A stretch of DNA of 43,359 nucleotides from Pseudomonas sp. NFACC02 (GTDB lineage: Bacteria > Pseudomonadota > Gammaproteobacteria > Pseudomonadales > Pseudomonadaceae). A model generated the notes under the pieces. The model made no database searches. It saw only the letters and a list, made by a program, of their open reading frames with translations, and was not told the DNA's origin. This document shows positions 17,939 to 26,921 of this stretch, in pieces. The position numbers and the translations under genes are program-made. Position 1 is the stretch's first letter. Each line of letters begins with the position of its first letter. The stretch is from the NCBI RefSeq assembly GCF_900110765.1, contig NZ_FOEO01000045.1:1-43359 (forward strand), given 5' to 3'.

Positions 17939-18166
17939 TCAATGTTGTGGCCCCGATCCCTGGGCGAGGCCGAACATCAACAACAACAGGTCATGATCAG
18001 GTCGCACCGGCAGATCCGCCTTTGCCACCCGCGGCAAAGGGCAATGCCCTTCGCCATGGGCCGCGCTCAGTATCTGTGGCCTGGGTTGCTCCCAGGCGGC
18101 CATGGCAATGGAGGCAATGCCCAACGCCCCGACCAGAAACAAACCTCGCGCCATTTCTAACTTCAT
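17939..18166 (-). CDS. Small exported or anchored protein of unknown function
   Basis: A 75-residue protein, MKLEMARGLFLVGALGIASI and onward, whose first 23 residues look like a signal peptide or membrane anchor (cleavage plausible after AMA). The ATG overlaps the stop of the upstream kinase as ATGA (18166-18163), a classic coupling arrangement. The mature part is short, with His-rich and Pro-rich stretches (AHGEGHC, PDHDLLLLM). P. aeruginosa has a small gene, from memory PA4377, at the same place. The terminator follows 17 bp after the stop. No function can be assigned. Confidence 0.7.
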   Translation of the reverse strand: MKLEMARGLFLVGALGIASIAMAAWEQPRPQILSAAHGEGHCPLPRVAKADLPVRPDHDLLLLMFGLAQGSGPQH

Positions 18167-18882
18167 CGATCTAAACCTTTGATGGGGCTGCCAAACGCCG
18201 TCTCGTAAAAGTAGACGAGCTTCTTCCAGTCTGCTGGCTGGAACGACGAGTGGCGACGTAGCTGCTTCATATCGTGTTGAGCCGCGCCGTACGCGGTCAG
18301 GCGCTGGCGGCACTTCTCCAGGTCCAGCAAGGCCACTTCAGGCTTGGCGCTGGCGCCCTCGCCGACCACGCGTACAAAAACGTGTTTGATGTAGATGCAG
18401 CTGTGCTGCCAACGGCCCCTGTGCATACGGGCCAGATTTTCAGCCAGCGCCTTCAGCATCTGCTCGTAGACAGCTTCGCCATACTGCTCGCGGCCACCCG
18501 CTTTGAGCCAGTTTTCGAACTCTTCATAACCGTCCAGCGAAGCCGTGACCAACAGCGCACGCCACTCATTATTCTCGTCGCGCTCAGCACCACAGAACAC
18601 CATGCGTGGGACGTTGACATTGAGCTGACGCAGGCCCTCCAGTGCGTCCCGCTCACGCAGGACCGTCGGACGACCAAACGGGTGCAGCCAACTGCGGTAG
18701 ATGTGTCCAGTCTGGCGCTTTACATACAACAGACGACCGTTCTCCGACACGACGCGCTGTACGCCACTTTCCCCGCCGCGGCGCACATTGGGCTCTTCAA
18801 CCCACTCACCACGGGTGTTCCAGAAATAGGCAAAACGGTCCTTGGCGGGAACGCTCGACTCTGCTGCAAAATCCACGGCCAT
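18163..18882 (-). CDS. inaA: InaA/WaaP-type lipopolysaccharide kinase-family protein
   Basis: A 239-residue protein of the Kdo/WaaP kinase superfamily. I chose ATG 18882 (MAVDFAAESSVPAKDRFAYF), preceded by AGAGGTAACAGG; the longer frame invades the methyltransferase gene. Kinase-like features are GESGVQRV near the N-terminus, a catalytic-loop-like MHRGRWQHSCIYIKHVFV, and LLDLEKCRQ as the metal-binding Asp segment. Such proteins phosphorylate sugars of LPS or have unknown targets; InaA was named as an acid-inducible protein. It starts 4 bases after the methyltransferase stop, and its stop overlaps the small downstream gene. In P. putida, as I recall, this unit responds to ColR, which would fit an envelope-modifying role. 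Confidence 0.87.
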   Translation of the reverse strand: MAVDFAAESSVPAKDRFAYFWNTRGEWVEEPNVRRGGESGVQRVVSENGRLLYVKRQTGHIYRSWLHPFGRPTVLRERDALEGLRQLNVNVPRMVFCGAERDENNEWRALLVTASLDGYEEFENWLKAGGREQYGEAVYEQMLKALAENLARMHRGRWQHSCIYIKHVFVRVVGEGASAKPEVALLDLEKCRQRLTAYGAAQHDMKQLRRHSSFQPADWKKLVYFYETAFGSPIKGLDR

Positions 18883-18886
18883 CCTG

Positions 18887-19555
18887 TTACCTCTTACGTA
18901 ATAGATACACACGCCACATGGCGTATAGCGGCAGGAAGCCCAATCGCTCCTGGATGCGAAATCCTGCCTGTTCAAATTCGGCTTCTACTGTGGCCACCGG
19001 TAACACAAAGCGGTTCTGGTAACCCTCTTGATGACGTTTACTCTCCGCGCGTTTGCGTTTCCATGCCTTGAAATTGCCGTCGACCCACAGCGAAATTATG
19101 ACGCTGTCACGGGTCACACGATGAAACTCCTTCAGCAACACCGCCCTGTCCTGCGCCTTTCCCACATGGTGCAGGAGGCGCATGCAAAAAATGCTGTCCA
19201 CCGCGTTGTCCGGCATGTCGATGGCGAATGCAGACGTCTGCAAGGGCCGTACCCTACTCACCACCTCGGCTGGCTGAGACTCACACGCCGTGGCCACCAT
19301 GGCCGCAGAATTGTCGGCGCCAATGATGACGCGATTGGCCTTCTCTGCCAGCAACGGCCAGAACCGGCCCGCGCCGCATGGCAGATCGAGCACCAGTCCA
19401 GGCTCACCCGCCAAGGCCAGCGCGCGTCTGGCCAATTGCTTGTCGCGACGATCAGACAACCGTCTTGCCAATCCGTCCTTGTGCTTGCGTAAATATTTTC
19501 TCGCGTGCTCTTCGTCGTATTTGCGCGAAAAATCCAGCTCGATCCGTTTGCTCAT
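18887..19555 (-). CDS. Class I SAM-dependent methyltransferase
   Basis: A 222-residue protein with the SAM-binding motif VLDLPCGAGRFWPLLA (motif I), the acidic residue in VIIGADNSAAM (motif II) and IDMPDNAVDSIFCMRLLHHV (post-motif region). The C-terminus ends in a basic, hydrophobic segment (LPLYAMWRVYLLRKR), so membrane association is possible. The substrate is unknown; linkage to an LPS-kinase-type gene and ColRS suggests a lipid or envelope target. AGGAGA precedes the ATG. It is the first gene of a three-gene unit controlled from the 196-bp gap below colS. Confidence 0.87.
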   Translation of the reverse strand: MSKRIELDFSRKYDEEHARKYLRKHKDGLARRLSDRRDKQLARRALALAGEPGLVLDLPCGAGRFWPLLAEKANRVIIGADNSAAMVATACESQPAEVVSRVRPLQTSAFAIDMPDNAVDSIFCMRLLHHVGKAQDRAVLLKEFHRVTRDSVIISLWVDGNFKAWKRKRAESKRHQEGYQNRFVLPVATVEAEFEQAGFRIQERLGFLPLYAMWRVYLLRKR

Positions 19556-19621
19556 GGCCGTATCTCCTGAAGTGATACGGCCAAACTAGGTAGATTCGCG
19601 TGACCGTCAGGTCATGCAATT

Positions 19622-19634
19622 GTGAAAAAAACGT
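19622..19634 (-). promoter_or_regulatory. Candidate ColR-binding box upstream of the methyltransferase unit
   Basis: Read on the minus strand, this is ACGTTTTTTTCAC, ending 66 bp before the methyltransferase ATG. The identical 13-mer occurs upstream of the PAP2 gene at 21838-21850. Its core A(C/G)NN(T/C)TTTTTCAC agrees with the ColR motif I recall from P. putida studies. Binding is inferred. Confidence 0.6.
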
Positions 19635-19751
19635 GCGTTGGCGGGCGCAAATGTTACGAGGTTTTTCCAGAAGATAGGGCTAGCATAGAGCCATTATCTG
19701 CATGATCGCAGCAACATTTACATTCCCCATACAAATCTGTGCATCCAGGCT

Positions 19752-21038
19752 TCAGGCGGTGCCGGCCGCTGTTCTGAGGTCGACGGTGAACCGGCAGCCG
19801 TTTGGCTCCATCGTGTCCAGGGTCACGGCCCAGCCCTGGTTTTCGCAAATGCGTTGCACCAACGACAGGCCCAGTCCCAGCCCTTCGCCCCGTTGCTCGC
19901 TACCCCGTACGAAGGGCTGGAACATCGCCTCCCGCTTCTCCTCAGGTATGCCGACGCCCGAGTCTTCAACGGTGAAGCCATGGGGCAGCAGCGTGAGCCG
20001 GATAAACCCCTGATCGGTGTAGTGAAGGGCATTACGCAACAGGTTGCCCATCACGGCGTACAGAAAGGTCGCATTGTAAGTGGCTTGCGAAGCGTTATCA
20101 GGGTGATATTCCAACTGCAGACCTTTGGCTTCGATAGGCTCACGCCAAAGCGTCAAAAGTTGTTGTGCCGCTGCTTGCAACGACAGTTGCGGATTCATGC
20201 CCGCATCGTCCCGTTGAGTGCGTGCCAACATCAGGAACGTCTGCACCAGGTCACGCATCTCCTCGCACGCCCGCCCTACCCGTTCGACCTGAGCACGGGC
20301 GCGCTGGTCCAGCGCAGGGTTCTCCAACAGCAGCTCACAGGAGCTTGCCAGCACCATCAATGGTGTCCGCAGCTCGTGGCTCACGTCGCTGGTAAACATG
20401 CGCTCTCGGGTCAAGGCGTCGCGCAAGCGCCCCAGCGTCGCGTCGAATGCCACCGCCAGTTCACCCACTTCATCCGCGGCGTAATCCGGCGCAAGCGGTG
20501 GTGCGAGCCCCAGTAACTGATCGCGATGACGCACCTGACGGGCCAGCCGAACCACCGGCGCCATGACCCGGCGAGCCAGCACCCATCCCAGGAAAACCGC
20601 CAACGCCAGCGCCAACACGAAACCGACCAGCACCACGGCAAAGAGTACGCGCTCGCGCTCTTCAAAATCGCTTTGATCCTGCAACAGGACATAGCGACGG
20701 CCATCGACCACTTCCACCATGGCGTGATAGGACAACGGGCCGCGAAACACCTCGTGAAAACCGGGCTCCAGATGGCGAAGGTCCTTGGGCAACTCAAAGT
20801 CACCAGGCCCGCCGCTGAAATAGAACAGTTGATCCGGCTCCGGGCGATGGCTCCAGTCTTCCACACTGTCCATGAGCAACAGGCGCGTCAGGTCACCGCC
20901 CAACCCGGAAGAGATCAGCTTTTCTTCGACCAGGTGCACCGTCGCAACGATGCCCATGGCAAACGATCCCGCAACCAGCGCACTCATCAACGCAAAGGCA
21001 ATGATGATCCGCTGCGCAAGGCTCTGCTTAAACTCCAT
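19752..21038 (-). CDS. colS: Sensor histidine kinase ColS
   Basis: A 428-residue inner-membrane sensor kinase. I chose ATG 21038 (MEFKQSLAQRIIIAFALM). TM1 is at about 11-34, a roughly 95-residue periplasmic domain follows, TM2 is at about 131-153, then HAMP, HisKA (DVSHELRTPLMVL) and HATPase (GNLLRNALHY, VEDSGVGIP, GEGLGLGLSLV). With this start, the metal-sensing residues reported for P. putida ColS fall at the same numbers: His35, Glu38, Glu96, Glu126 and Glu129 (the E126-x-x-E129 motif in DFEERER). ColS senses excess zinc, iron and other metals and phosphorylates ColR. Its start overlaps the colR end by 11 bases. Confidence 0.94.
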   Translation of the reverse strand: MEFKQSLAQRIIIAFALMSALVAGSFAMGIVATVHLVEEKLISSGLGGDLTRLLLMDSVEDWSHRPEPDQLFYFSGGPGDFELPKDLRHLEPGFHEVFRGPLSYHAMVEVVDGRRYVLLQDQSDFEERERVLFAVVLVGFVLALALAVFLGWVLARRVMAPVVRLARQVRHRDQLLGLAPPLAPDYAADEVGELAVAFDATLGRLRDALTRERMFTSDVSHELRTPLMVLASSCELLLENPALDQRARAQVERVGRACEEMRDLVQTFLMLARTQRDDAGMNPQLSLQAAAQQLLTLWREPIEAKGLQLEYHPDNASQATYNATFLYAVMGNLLRNALHYTDQGFIRLTLLPHGFTVEDSGVGIPEEKREAMFQPFVRGSEQRGEGLGLGLSLVQRICENQGWAVTLDTMEPNGCRFTVDLRTAAGTA

Positions 21039-21711
21039 CGCGGCCCTCGGCCAGGCGGTACCCGACACCGTGCACGGTTTGCAGCAGAGGCTTGGCGAAG
21101 GGTTTGTCGATCACCTGACGTAACTGGTGAACGTGGCTGCGCAGACTGTCGCTGTCCGGACAGTCGTCGCCCCACAGCGCTTCTTCCAGCACTTCGCGGC
21201 GCAGCACATGAGGGCTTTTCTGCATTAACACCGCCAGCAGTTTCAGGCCGACGGGGTTGAGTTTGAGCAGCCGCCCCTCGCGCGTCACCTCCAGGGTGTC
21301 CAGGTCATAAACCAGTTCGGCCACCTGCAACGTACGCCGACCGCCGCCCTGCGCACGACGCAGCACTGCCTCTATGCGCGCAGCCAGTTCCGACAGCGCG
21401 AACGGTTTGAGCAGGTAGTCGTCAGCCCCCGAGCGAAAGCCCTGCAGGCGGTCGTCAAGCTGGTCACGGGCGGTCAACATGATCACGGGCGTGTCGCGAC
21501 GGGCGTCCTCACGCAGACGTTTGCACAGCGTGTAGCCATCGATGCCCGGCAGCATGATGTCGAGCACGATCAAGTCGTAATGTTCGGTCGCGGCCAGGTG
21601 CAGACCGGAAAGCCCATCCTGCGCGCAATCAACGGTGTAGCCCTTCAAACCCAGGTAGTCGGCCAGGTTCGCCAGGATATCGCGGTTGTCTTCAACCAGC
21701 AGAATTCTCAT
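21028..21711 (-). CDS. colR: Response regulator ColR
   Basis: A 227-residue OmpR/PhoB-type regulator. I chose ATG 21711 (MRILLVEDNRDILANLADYL), the standard ColR start. The receiver domain has the acidic pocket (Glu7, Asp8), phospho-acceptor Asp51 in VLDIMLPG, a conserved Thr in MLTARD and Lys in LLKPF. The C-terminal winged helix covers about residues 125-222 (LRSHVHQLRQVIDKPF, TVHGVGYRL). ColR controls membrane and LPS-modification genes for metal, phenol and polymyxin tolerance. It overlaps colS by 11 bp, so the two are cotranscribed. Candidate ColR boxes lie on both sides of the pair. Confidence 0.96.
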   Translation of the reverse strand: MRILLVEDNRDILANLADYLGLKGYTVDCAQDGLSGLHLAATEHYDLIVLDIMLPGIDGYTLCKRLREDARRDTPVIMLTARDQLDDRLQGFRSGADDYLLKPFALSELAARIEAVLRRAQGGGRRTLQVAELVYDLDTLEVTREGRLLKLNPVGLKLLAVLMQKSPHVLRREVLEEALWGDDCPDSDSLRSHVHQLRQVIDKPFAKPLLQTVHGVGYRLAEGRDGV

Positions 21712-21837
21712 GGGCGCGTGTCTCCCTCGATGGATGTCGGCATGACCTGGCGCGCAACCGTACGGCGGACTCATTCAGGTCAGAGTTGGCGGCAGCTTAC
21801 GGCCAAGCGCGCCAGAGGGCCAGCCTCGCGGTGCATA

Positions 21838-21850
21838 ACGTTTTTTTCAC
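21838..21850 (+). promoter_or_regulatory. Candidate ColR-binding box upstream of the PAP2 gene
   Basis: ACGTTTTTTTCAC lies 96 bp before the PAP2 gene ATG and is identical to the box at 19622-19634. It sits in the 235-bp gap between the divergent colR and PAP2 genes, so it could also influence colR expression. Confidence 0.6.
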
Positions 21851-21946
21851 TCCCGGTTCACAGCTGGGCGACAGGCCTTGGTCCAGACTGCCGACTGCTC
21901 TCGGCCTGCCTTGCGCGCTCCTTCTCGCCACAACACGGGATTCACC

Positions 21947-22690
21947 ATGTCTGAAGTCTTCGAACGGCCCGCTTCACGCCCGATCAACCTGTGGGTTTAT
22001 CTCGGCATTCCAGCGGTGACCGCCATTGTCTTGCTGTTACTGGAACTGACGTCGCTGGACATGGATATCGCCAAGCTGGCCTACGACCCGTCTGCTGGCG
22101 GCTTCATCGGTAAACACAGTTATTTCCTGGAGAACGTACTGCATGACCGAGCCAAACAGGTGGTCATCGCACTGGGCGTGCTGTCCTTCGCGGGCTTTAT
22201 CGCCTCGTTCTTTATAGAGAAGCTCAAGCCCTGGAAACGTGAACTGGGTTGCATGGTGCTGTCGATGGCATTGTCGACCAGTTTCGTGACGCCAATGAAA
22301 GCCGTCACGGCGGTCCAGTGCCCTTGGAGCCTGACGGAGTTTGGTGGCCAGGAGCAGTACAGCGAGCTGCTGAGCCCTCGCCCTCAGACGGACAAACCGG
22401 GCCGTTGCTGGCCAGGCGGCCATGCGGCGACCGGCTTTACGCTGTTCGCGCTGTTCTTCGTGTTTCGTGACCGCAAGCCGCGCATGGCCAGGGCGGGCCT
22501 GATCTTCGCGTTCGGCCTCGGGACGGTGTTTTCGGTGGGGCGGATGTTGCAGGGGGCGCATTTTTTCTCGCACAACATCTGGACGGCGGTGTTCTGTTGG
22601 CTGATTTGTCTGGGGGCCTATTACGCTGTGCTTTATCGGCCGGTGCGTAAGAAGGACAAGGTGTTGGCCGGTGAGCCGGTGTCGGGCTAG
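21947..22690 (+). CDS. PAP2-family membrane phosphatase
   Basis: A 247-residue inner-membrane protein with about five or six hydrophobic helices and the PAP2 acid-phosphatase motifs: KPGRCWPGGHAATGF (C2, the PSGH-type motif as PGGH) and GRMLQGAHFFSHNIWTA (C3, with the catalytic His pair). The Asp of the classical C3 motif is not obvious; SHNxW is, as I recall, the form seen in the COG3907 subgroup. It likely dephosphorylates a lipid pyrophosphate or lipid A at the periplasmic face. I chose ATG 21947 (MSEVFERPASRP). The upstream ColR-like box and divergence from colR suggest ColR control, consistent with lipid A remodelling. The substrate is inferred. Confidence 0.85.
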   Translation: MSEVFERPASRPINLWVYLGIPAVTAIVLLLLELTSLDMDIAKLAYDPSAGGFIGKHSYFLENVLHDRAKQVVIALGVLSFAGFIASFFIEKLKPWKRELGCMVLSMALSTSFVTPMKAVTAVQCPWSLTEFGGQEQYSELLSPRPQTDKPGRCWPGGHAATGFTLFALFFVFRDRKPRMARAGLIFAFGLGTVFSVGRMLQGAHFFSHNIWTAVFCWLICLGAYYAVLYRPVRKKDKVLAGEPVSG

Positions 22691-22777
22691 CGCTTGCTTG
22701 CTTGTTTGCTGATACCGCTGCTTGATTTGCATGAACATGCGGTATGTGCGGTGGCGCTGAGATTTTTCGGTTTGCAT

Positions 22778-22881
22778 GATCGTTCCCACGCTCCGCGTGG
22801 GAATGCCTGCCAGGACGCTCCGCGTCCACGTTGACGCAGAGCGTCAGTCGCTGCGTTACCACGCGGAGCGTGGGAACGATC
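22778..22881. repeat. 104-bp multi-hairpin palindromic repeat
   Basis: The ends are a perfect 23-bp inverted repeat (22778-22800 and 22859-22881, starting GATCGTTCCCACGCTCCGCG). Inside lie a palindromic GACGCTCCGCGTC and the related ACGCAGAGCGTC. The whole folds as a cruciform-like set of hairpins. The short reading frames across it translate to the RGNA/PRGAWER-type peptides often misannotated in Pseudomonas, so I treat them as non-coding. Confidence 0.85.
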
Positions 22882-22913
22882 AACAGTCCCTGTCGCCCAC
22901 GCTGCACTCTCAG

Positions 22914-23225
22914 CTGTAGGAGCGTGGCTTGTCCCGCGATCTGCCGCGCAGCGGTAGCAAAACCAGACGACTCGATTCTGCCTGACACCCTGCATGTGCA
23001 GGTTTCGCTGCCGGTTCCCGGCAGATCGCGGGACAAGCCACGCTCCTACAGGAACTGCGTCAGCCTGATAGCTCTGTCTGTGCCGTTGCCGTTGATCTTC
23101 GTACAGAGAACGCCTGGACACCACAAAACGCGACTTGGGTCCAGGCCAAACGCAGATGACGCGCAGTGGGTCGAGCGGCATGGATGCCGCGAGACCGCCG
23201 TCAGGACAGGGATGTCCGTATCCCA
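22914..23225 (+). repeat. REP doublet plus mosaic tail, middle copy
   Basis: The outer arms CTGTAGGAGCGTGGCTTGTC (from 22914) and its complement ending at 23051 form an inverted REP pair. The centre, 22943-23050, matches bases 1-108. The tail, 23108-23225, matches the left (about 190-290) and right (about 43005-43095) copies. With the 22778 element, this fills the 609-bp gap between the PAP2 gene and groEL; I see no gene here. Confidence 0.85.
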
Positions 23226-23243
23226 AACCCAGACAGCGCCCAT

Positions 23244-23268
23244 AAAAAAACCCCGCCGAAGCGGGGTT
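23244..23268 (-). terminator. Terminator of the groESL operon
   Basis: On the minus strand, AACCCCGC (23268-23261) and GCGGGGTT (23256-23249) form a stem around a TTCG loop, followed by seven T. It lies about 30 bp after the groEL stop. Confidence 0.93.
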
Positions 23269-23299
23269 TTTCATGCAGCTAGAAGCGGGTAAGGCCGAC

Positions 23300-24943
<1,644 letters not shown>

Positions 24944-24995
24944 GATCGATATTCCTTAAATACTTTGTAGTAACGGGAAAATGCGGGGTATCAAC

Positions 24996-25289
24996 TCAGC
25001 CTTCGACGACCGCGAGAATCTCGTTCTCGCTCATCACCAGCAGGTCTTCGCCGTCTACTTTCACAGTGTTGCTGCCGGAGTAAGGGCCGAACACCACTTT
25101 GTCACCCACTTTCACGGCCAGTGCGCGTACTTCACCGTTGTCCAGGATGCGACCGGCACCGACAGCGATGATTTCACCACGGTTTGGTTTTTCAGCAGCC
25201 GAACCAGGCAGCACGATACCGCCAGCAGTTTTGGTTTCTTCTTCGCTGCGACGGATTACGACGCGGTCATGCAGAGGACGAAGCTTCAT
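24996..25289 (-). CDS. groES: 10-kDa co-chaperonin GroES
   Basis: A 97-residue co-chaperonin. I chose ATG 25289 (MKLRPLHDRVVIRRSEEETK), preceded by AGGAGA; the longer frame to 25430 includes the promoter. The mobile loop ETKTAGGIVLPGSAAEKP is intact, as is the C-terminal SENEILAVVE. It caps GroEL as a heptamer. First gene of the operon. Confidence 0.98.
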   Translation of the reverse strand: MKLRPLHDRVVIRRSEEETKTAGGIVLPGSAAEKPNRGEIIAVGAGRILDNGEVRALAVKVGDKVVFGPYSGSNTVKVDGEDLLVMSENEILAVVEG

Positions 25290-25429
25290 TGTCGATCTCC
25301 TAATTATGGTTTTTGAACGCCCGGTGTTGACACCGGCGGGTTTAAACATCCGGGCTTGCCGGTTACGGTTCGCGAGCGAACCGCAGAATACGGTCTGACG
25401 AAATGCGCCAGAAACCTTGCGGTGACCCA

Positions 25430-25458
25430 TACATAAGGGCGGGCAAGCTGATTACAAG
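25430..25458 (-). promoter_or_regulatory. Candidate sigma32 heat-shock promoter of groESL
   Basis: On the minus strand, CTTGTAA (25458-25452) and CCCTTATGTA (25439-25430), spaced 12 bp apart, resemble the heat-shock consensus CTTGAAA and CCCCATNT. They lie about 140 bp before groES. Other promoters may also exist in this 220-bp leader. Confidence 0.5.
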
Positions 25459-25505
25459 GCTCACCGAAGAAATTTTTTAAGAGAATCGAGGTCGCGTTAA
25501 CGAAC

Positions 25506-25525
25506 ACGGCACCCGAAGGTGCCGT
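25506..25525 (-). terminator. Hairpin between fxsA and groES
   Basis: ACGGCACC and GGTGCCGT form a perfect 8-bp stem with a four-base CGAA/TTCG loop, 17 bp after the fxsA stop. There is no long T run on either strand, so termination may be partial. Confidence 0.5.
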
Positions 25526-25542
25526 ATGGATGAAACAGTCGA

Positions 25543-26040
25543 TTACTTTTTATCGAGTGGTTCGAACTCACCCTCGATCACTTCACCTTCGATGACCTCA
25601 GGTGGGCGGGAACCAGGGCGGTGGGCGCCCGGATTCGTCGACCCCGCCGAACGCAGGTCATCGGCAAACGCTCGCTGACGGCTGGCCGATGCTTCTGCGC
25701 GCTGACGCACCTTGTCCACCAGCACCCGACGGGTAAACGGCAACAGGCAGATCAGGCCCAACACGTCGCTGATGAAGCCGGGCAACACCAGCAGGCCACC
25801 ACCGACGGTCATCATCAGCCCGTCCATCATCTGCTGGGCAGGCAACTCGCCACGCGCCAGACTCTCACGGGCACTCATGGCGGTCGCGAGACCTGCAACA
25901 CGGACCACAAAGACGCCGAGCATCGAGCCCGCGACCACCAGCAGGAACGTCGCCAGGAAGCCGATGGACATTCCGACTTTCACCAGCACGAACAGCTCGA
26001 GCACTGGAAAAAGCAATAAAAGCAGTAAGAAAGCGCGCAT
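25543..26040 (-). CDS. fxsA: FxsA-family inner-membrane protein
   Basis: A 165-residue membrane protein with an N-terminal hydrophobic region (MRAFLLLLLLFPVLELFVLV) and further segments near GFLATFLLVVAGSMLGVFVVR and VGGGLLVLPGFISDVLGLIC. This is the FxsA pattern, with the conserved PGFxSDVLGL. In E. coli, overproduced FxsA relieves F-plasmid exclusion of phage T7; its normal role is unclear. The cytoplasmic tail is charged. ATG 26040 and TTG 26043 are adjacent in-frame options after GAGGAA; I chose ATG. It is the usual neighbour of groES in Pseudomonas. Confidence 0.9.
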   Translation of the reverse strand: MRAFLLLLLLFPVLELFVLVKVGMSIGFLATFLLVVAGSMLGVFVVRVAGLATAMSARESLARGELPAQQMMDGLMMTVGGGLLVLPGFISDVLGLICLLPFTRRVLVDKVRQRAEASASRQRAFADDLRSAGSTNPGAHRPGSRPPEVIEGEVIEGEFEPLDKK

Positions 26041-26105
26041 CAAATCAGTTCCTCAACGGAAGGAGTCTTCCAGTAGACCCTACGTGATGTCGCAAGGTTG
26101 TAAAT

Positions 26106-26837
26106 TCAAGCCTCAGCGGCTTCCGCGGTCGGCCATTTTTCTGCGTGAGCCAGCTGAACCAAGGCTTGGCGGACTTGTGTCGGCGTATTACAAGGCTCAG
26201 CGAACGCCAGCCAGTACAGCCCCTGCCCGATGCGCAAATGCATGCCTTCGCTGTCGATGCCGACCAATGTCGCCGGTTCGGTCTTCGGCAAGCCGGCCAG
26301 TTCGACATAGTGCGCGATGGCCTTGGCATGGTCCTCGTTCATGTGTTCGACCATGCTGGTTTCGGCAGCACCCGCAAACGGATTGGGGAGCGCGACGTCG
26401 TCAAGCCAGTGAATCGCGCCAAACCCGCCGATGTAGCGGTAGCGCACCGGCGCCAGGACCCAGAAATCAAAATCGTGAGCGCTGTGATAGCTCTGCGACT
26501 CGGGGAAGTAGCGGTAATAACGCTGTGCCGCAGCCTCGACAGCCGCCTCATCCGTGACCTTGTGCGCTTCGGCCATGACCGTAACGCGGCCCACCGACTG
26601 AACGTCCTCGGCATCGCGCTCGCCCACCAGCATCGAACACTTTGGGTCGCGCTGCAGGTTGTGGGTGTGCTGGGCGATACGGCTGATCAGAATCAGCGGC
26701 CGTCCCTGATCGTCCAGGCAGTACGGCACCACGGAGCCAAAGGGAAACCCCGGCATCGACTTGGAATGGGTCGACAGCACACCGCGATATTCCTTGAGCA
26801 GCAGGGCTCGGGCTTGCCGGTTGGCATTGGCGCTCAT
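26106..26837 (-). CDS. hugZ: HugZ-family haem-utilisation protein
   Basis: A 243-residue cytoplasmic protein with a flavin-reductase/pyridoxamine-oxidase-like split barrel (about 5-150: STHSKSMPGFPFGSVVPYCL, ILISRIAQHTHNLQRDPKCS) and a C-terminal DUF2470-type helical domain (MVEHMNEDHAKAIAHYVEL). HugZ/HutZ proteins bind haem and are linked to haem iron use, and some degrade haem. GAGGAG precedes ATG 26837; the longer frame is not needed. A near-consensus Fur box lies 71 bp upstream, supporting iron repression. Between the two is a terminator-like hairpin. It stands alone on its transcript. Confidence 0.87.
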   Translation of the reverse strand: MSANANRQARALLLKEYRGVLSTHSKSMPGFPFGSVVPYCLDDQGRPLILISRIAQHTHNLQRDPKCSMLVGERDAEDVQSVGRVTVMAEAHKVTDEAAVEAAAQRYYRYFPESQSYHSAHDFDFWVLAPVRYRYIGGFGAIHWLDDVALPNPFAGAAETSMVEHMNEDHAKAIAHYVELAGLPKTEPATLVGIDSEGMHLRIGQGLYWLAFAEPCNTPTQVRQALVQLAHAEKWPTAEAAEA

Positions 26838-26874
26838 GGTGTGGCTCCTCAAAGAAAACGCGATCTGTACAGAC

Positions 26875-26896
26875 AAAAAAGACCCACCTTGGCGGG
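26875..26896 (-). terminator. Terminator-like hairpin in front of hugZ
   Basis: On the minus strand, CCCGCCAAGGTGGG (26896-26883) is a short stem of five pairs including one G-U, followed by TC and six T. It lies between the Fur-like box and the hugZ ribosome site, so it may end the upstream transcript or act as an attenuator of hugZ. Confidence 0.4.
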
Positions 26897-26908
26897 CATC
26901 GGGAACAA

Positions 26909-26921
26909 GATAATCGTTATC
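26909..26921. promoter_or_regulatory. Fur box upstream of hugZ
   Basis: GATAATCGTTATC is a 13-bp near-perfect palindrome matching about 12 of 14 positions of the 7-1-7 Fur consensus when flanks are included. It is located 72 bp before the hugZ ATG. TATCTT at its edge could be the -10. Confidence 0.75.

Noticed and set aside
22778..23052. Possible CRISPR array or transposon ends
   Set aside because: Repeats are inverted and of unequal spacing without unique regular spacers; no cas genes or transposase in the window.
22437..23274. Frames giving PRGAWER and VGAWLVPRSAGNRQ peptides
   Set aside because: These are translations of the palindromic and REP repeats, frequently misannotated as hypothetical proteins.
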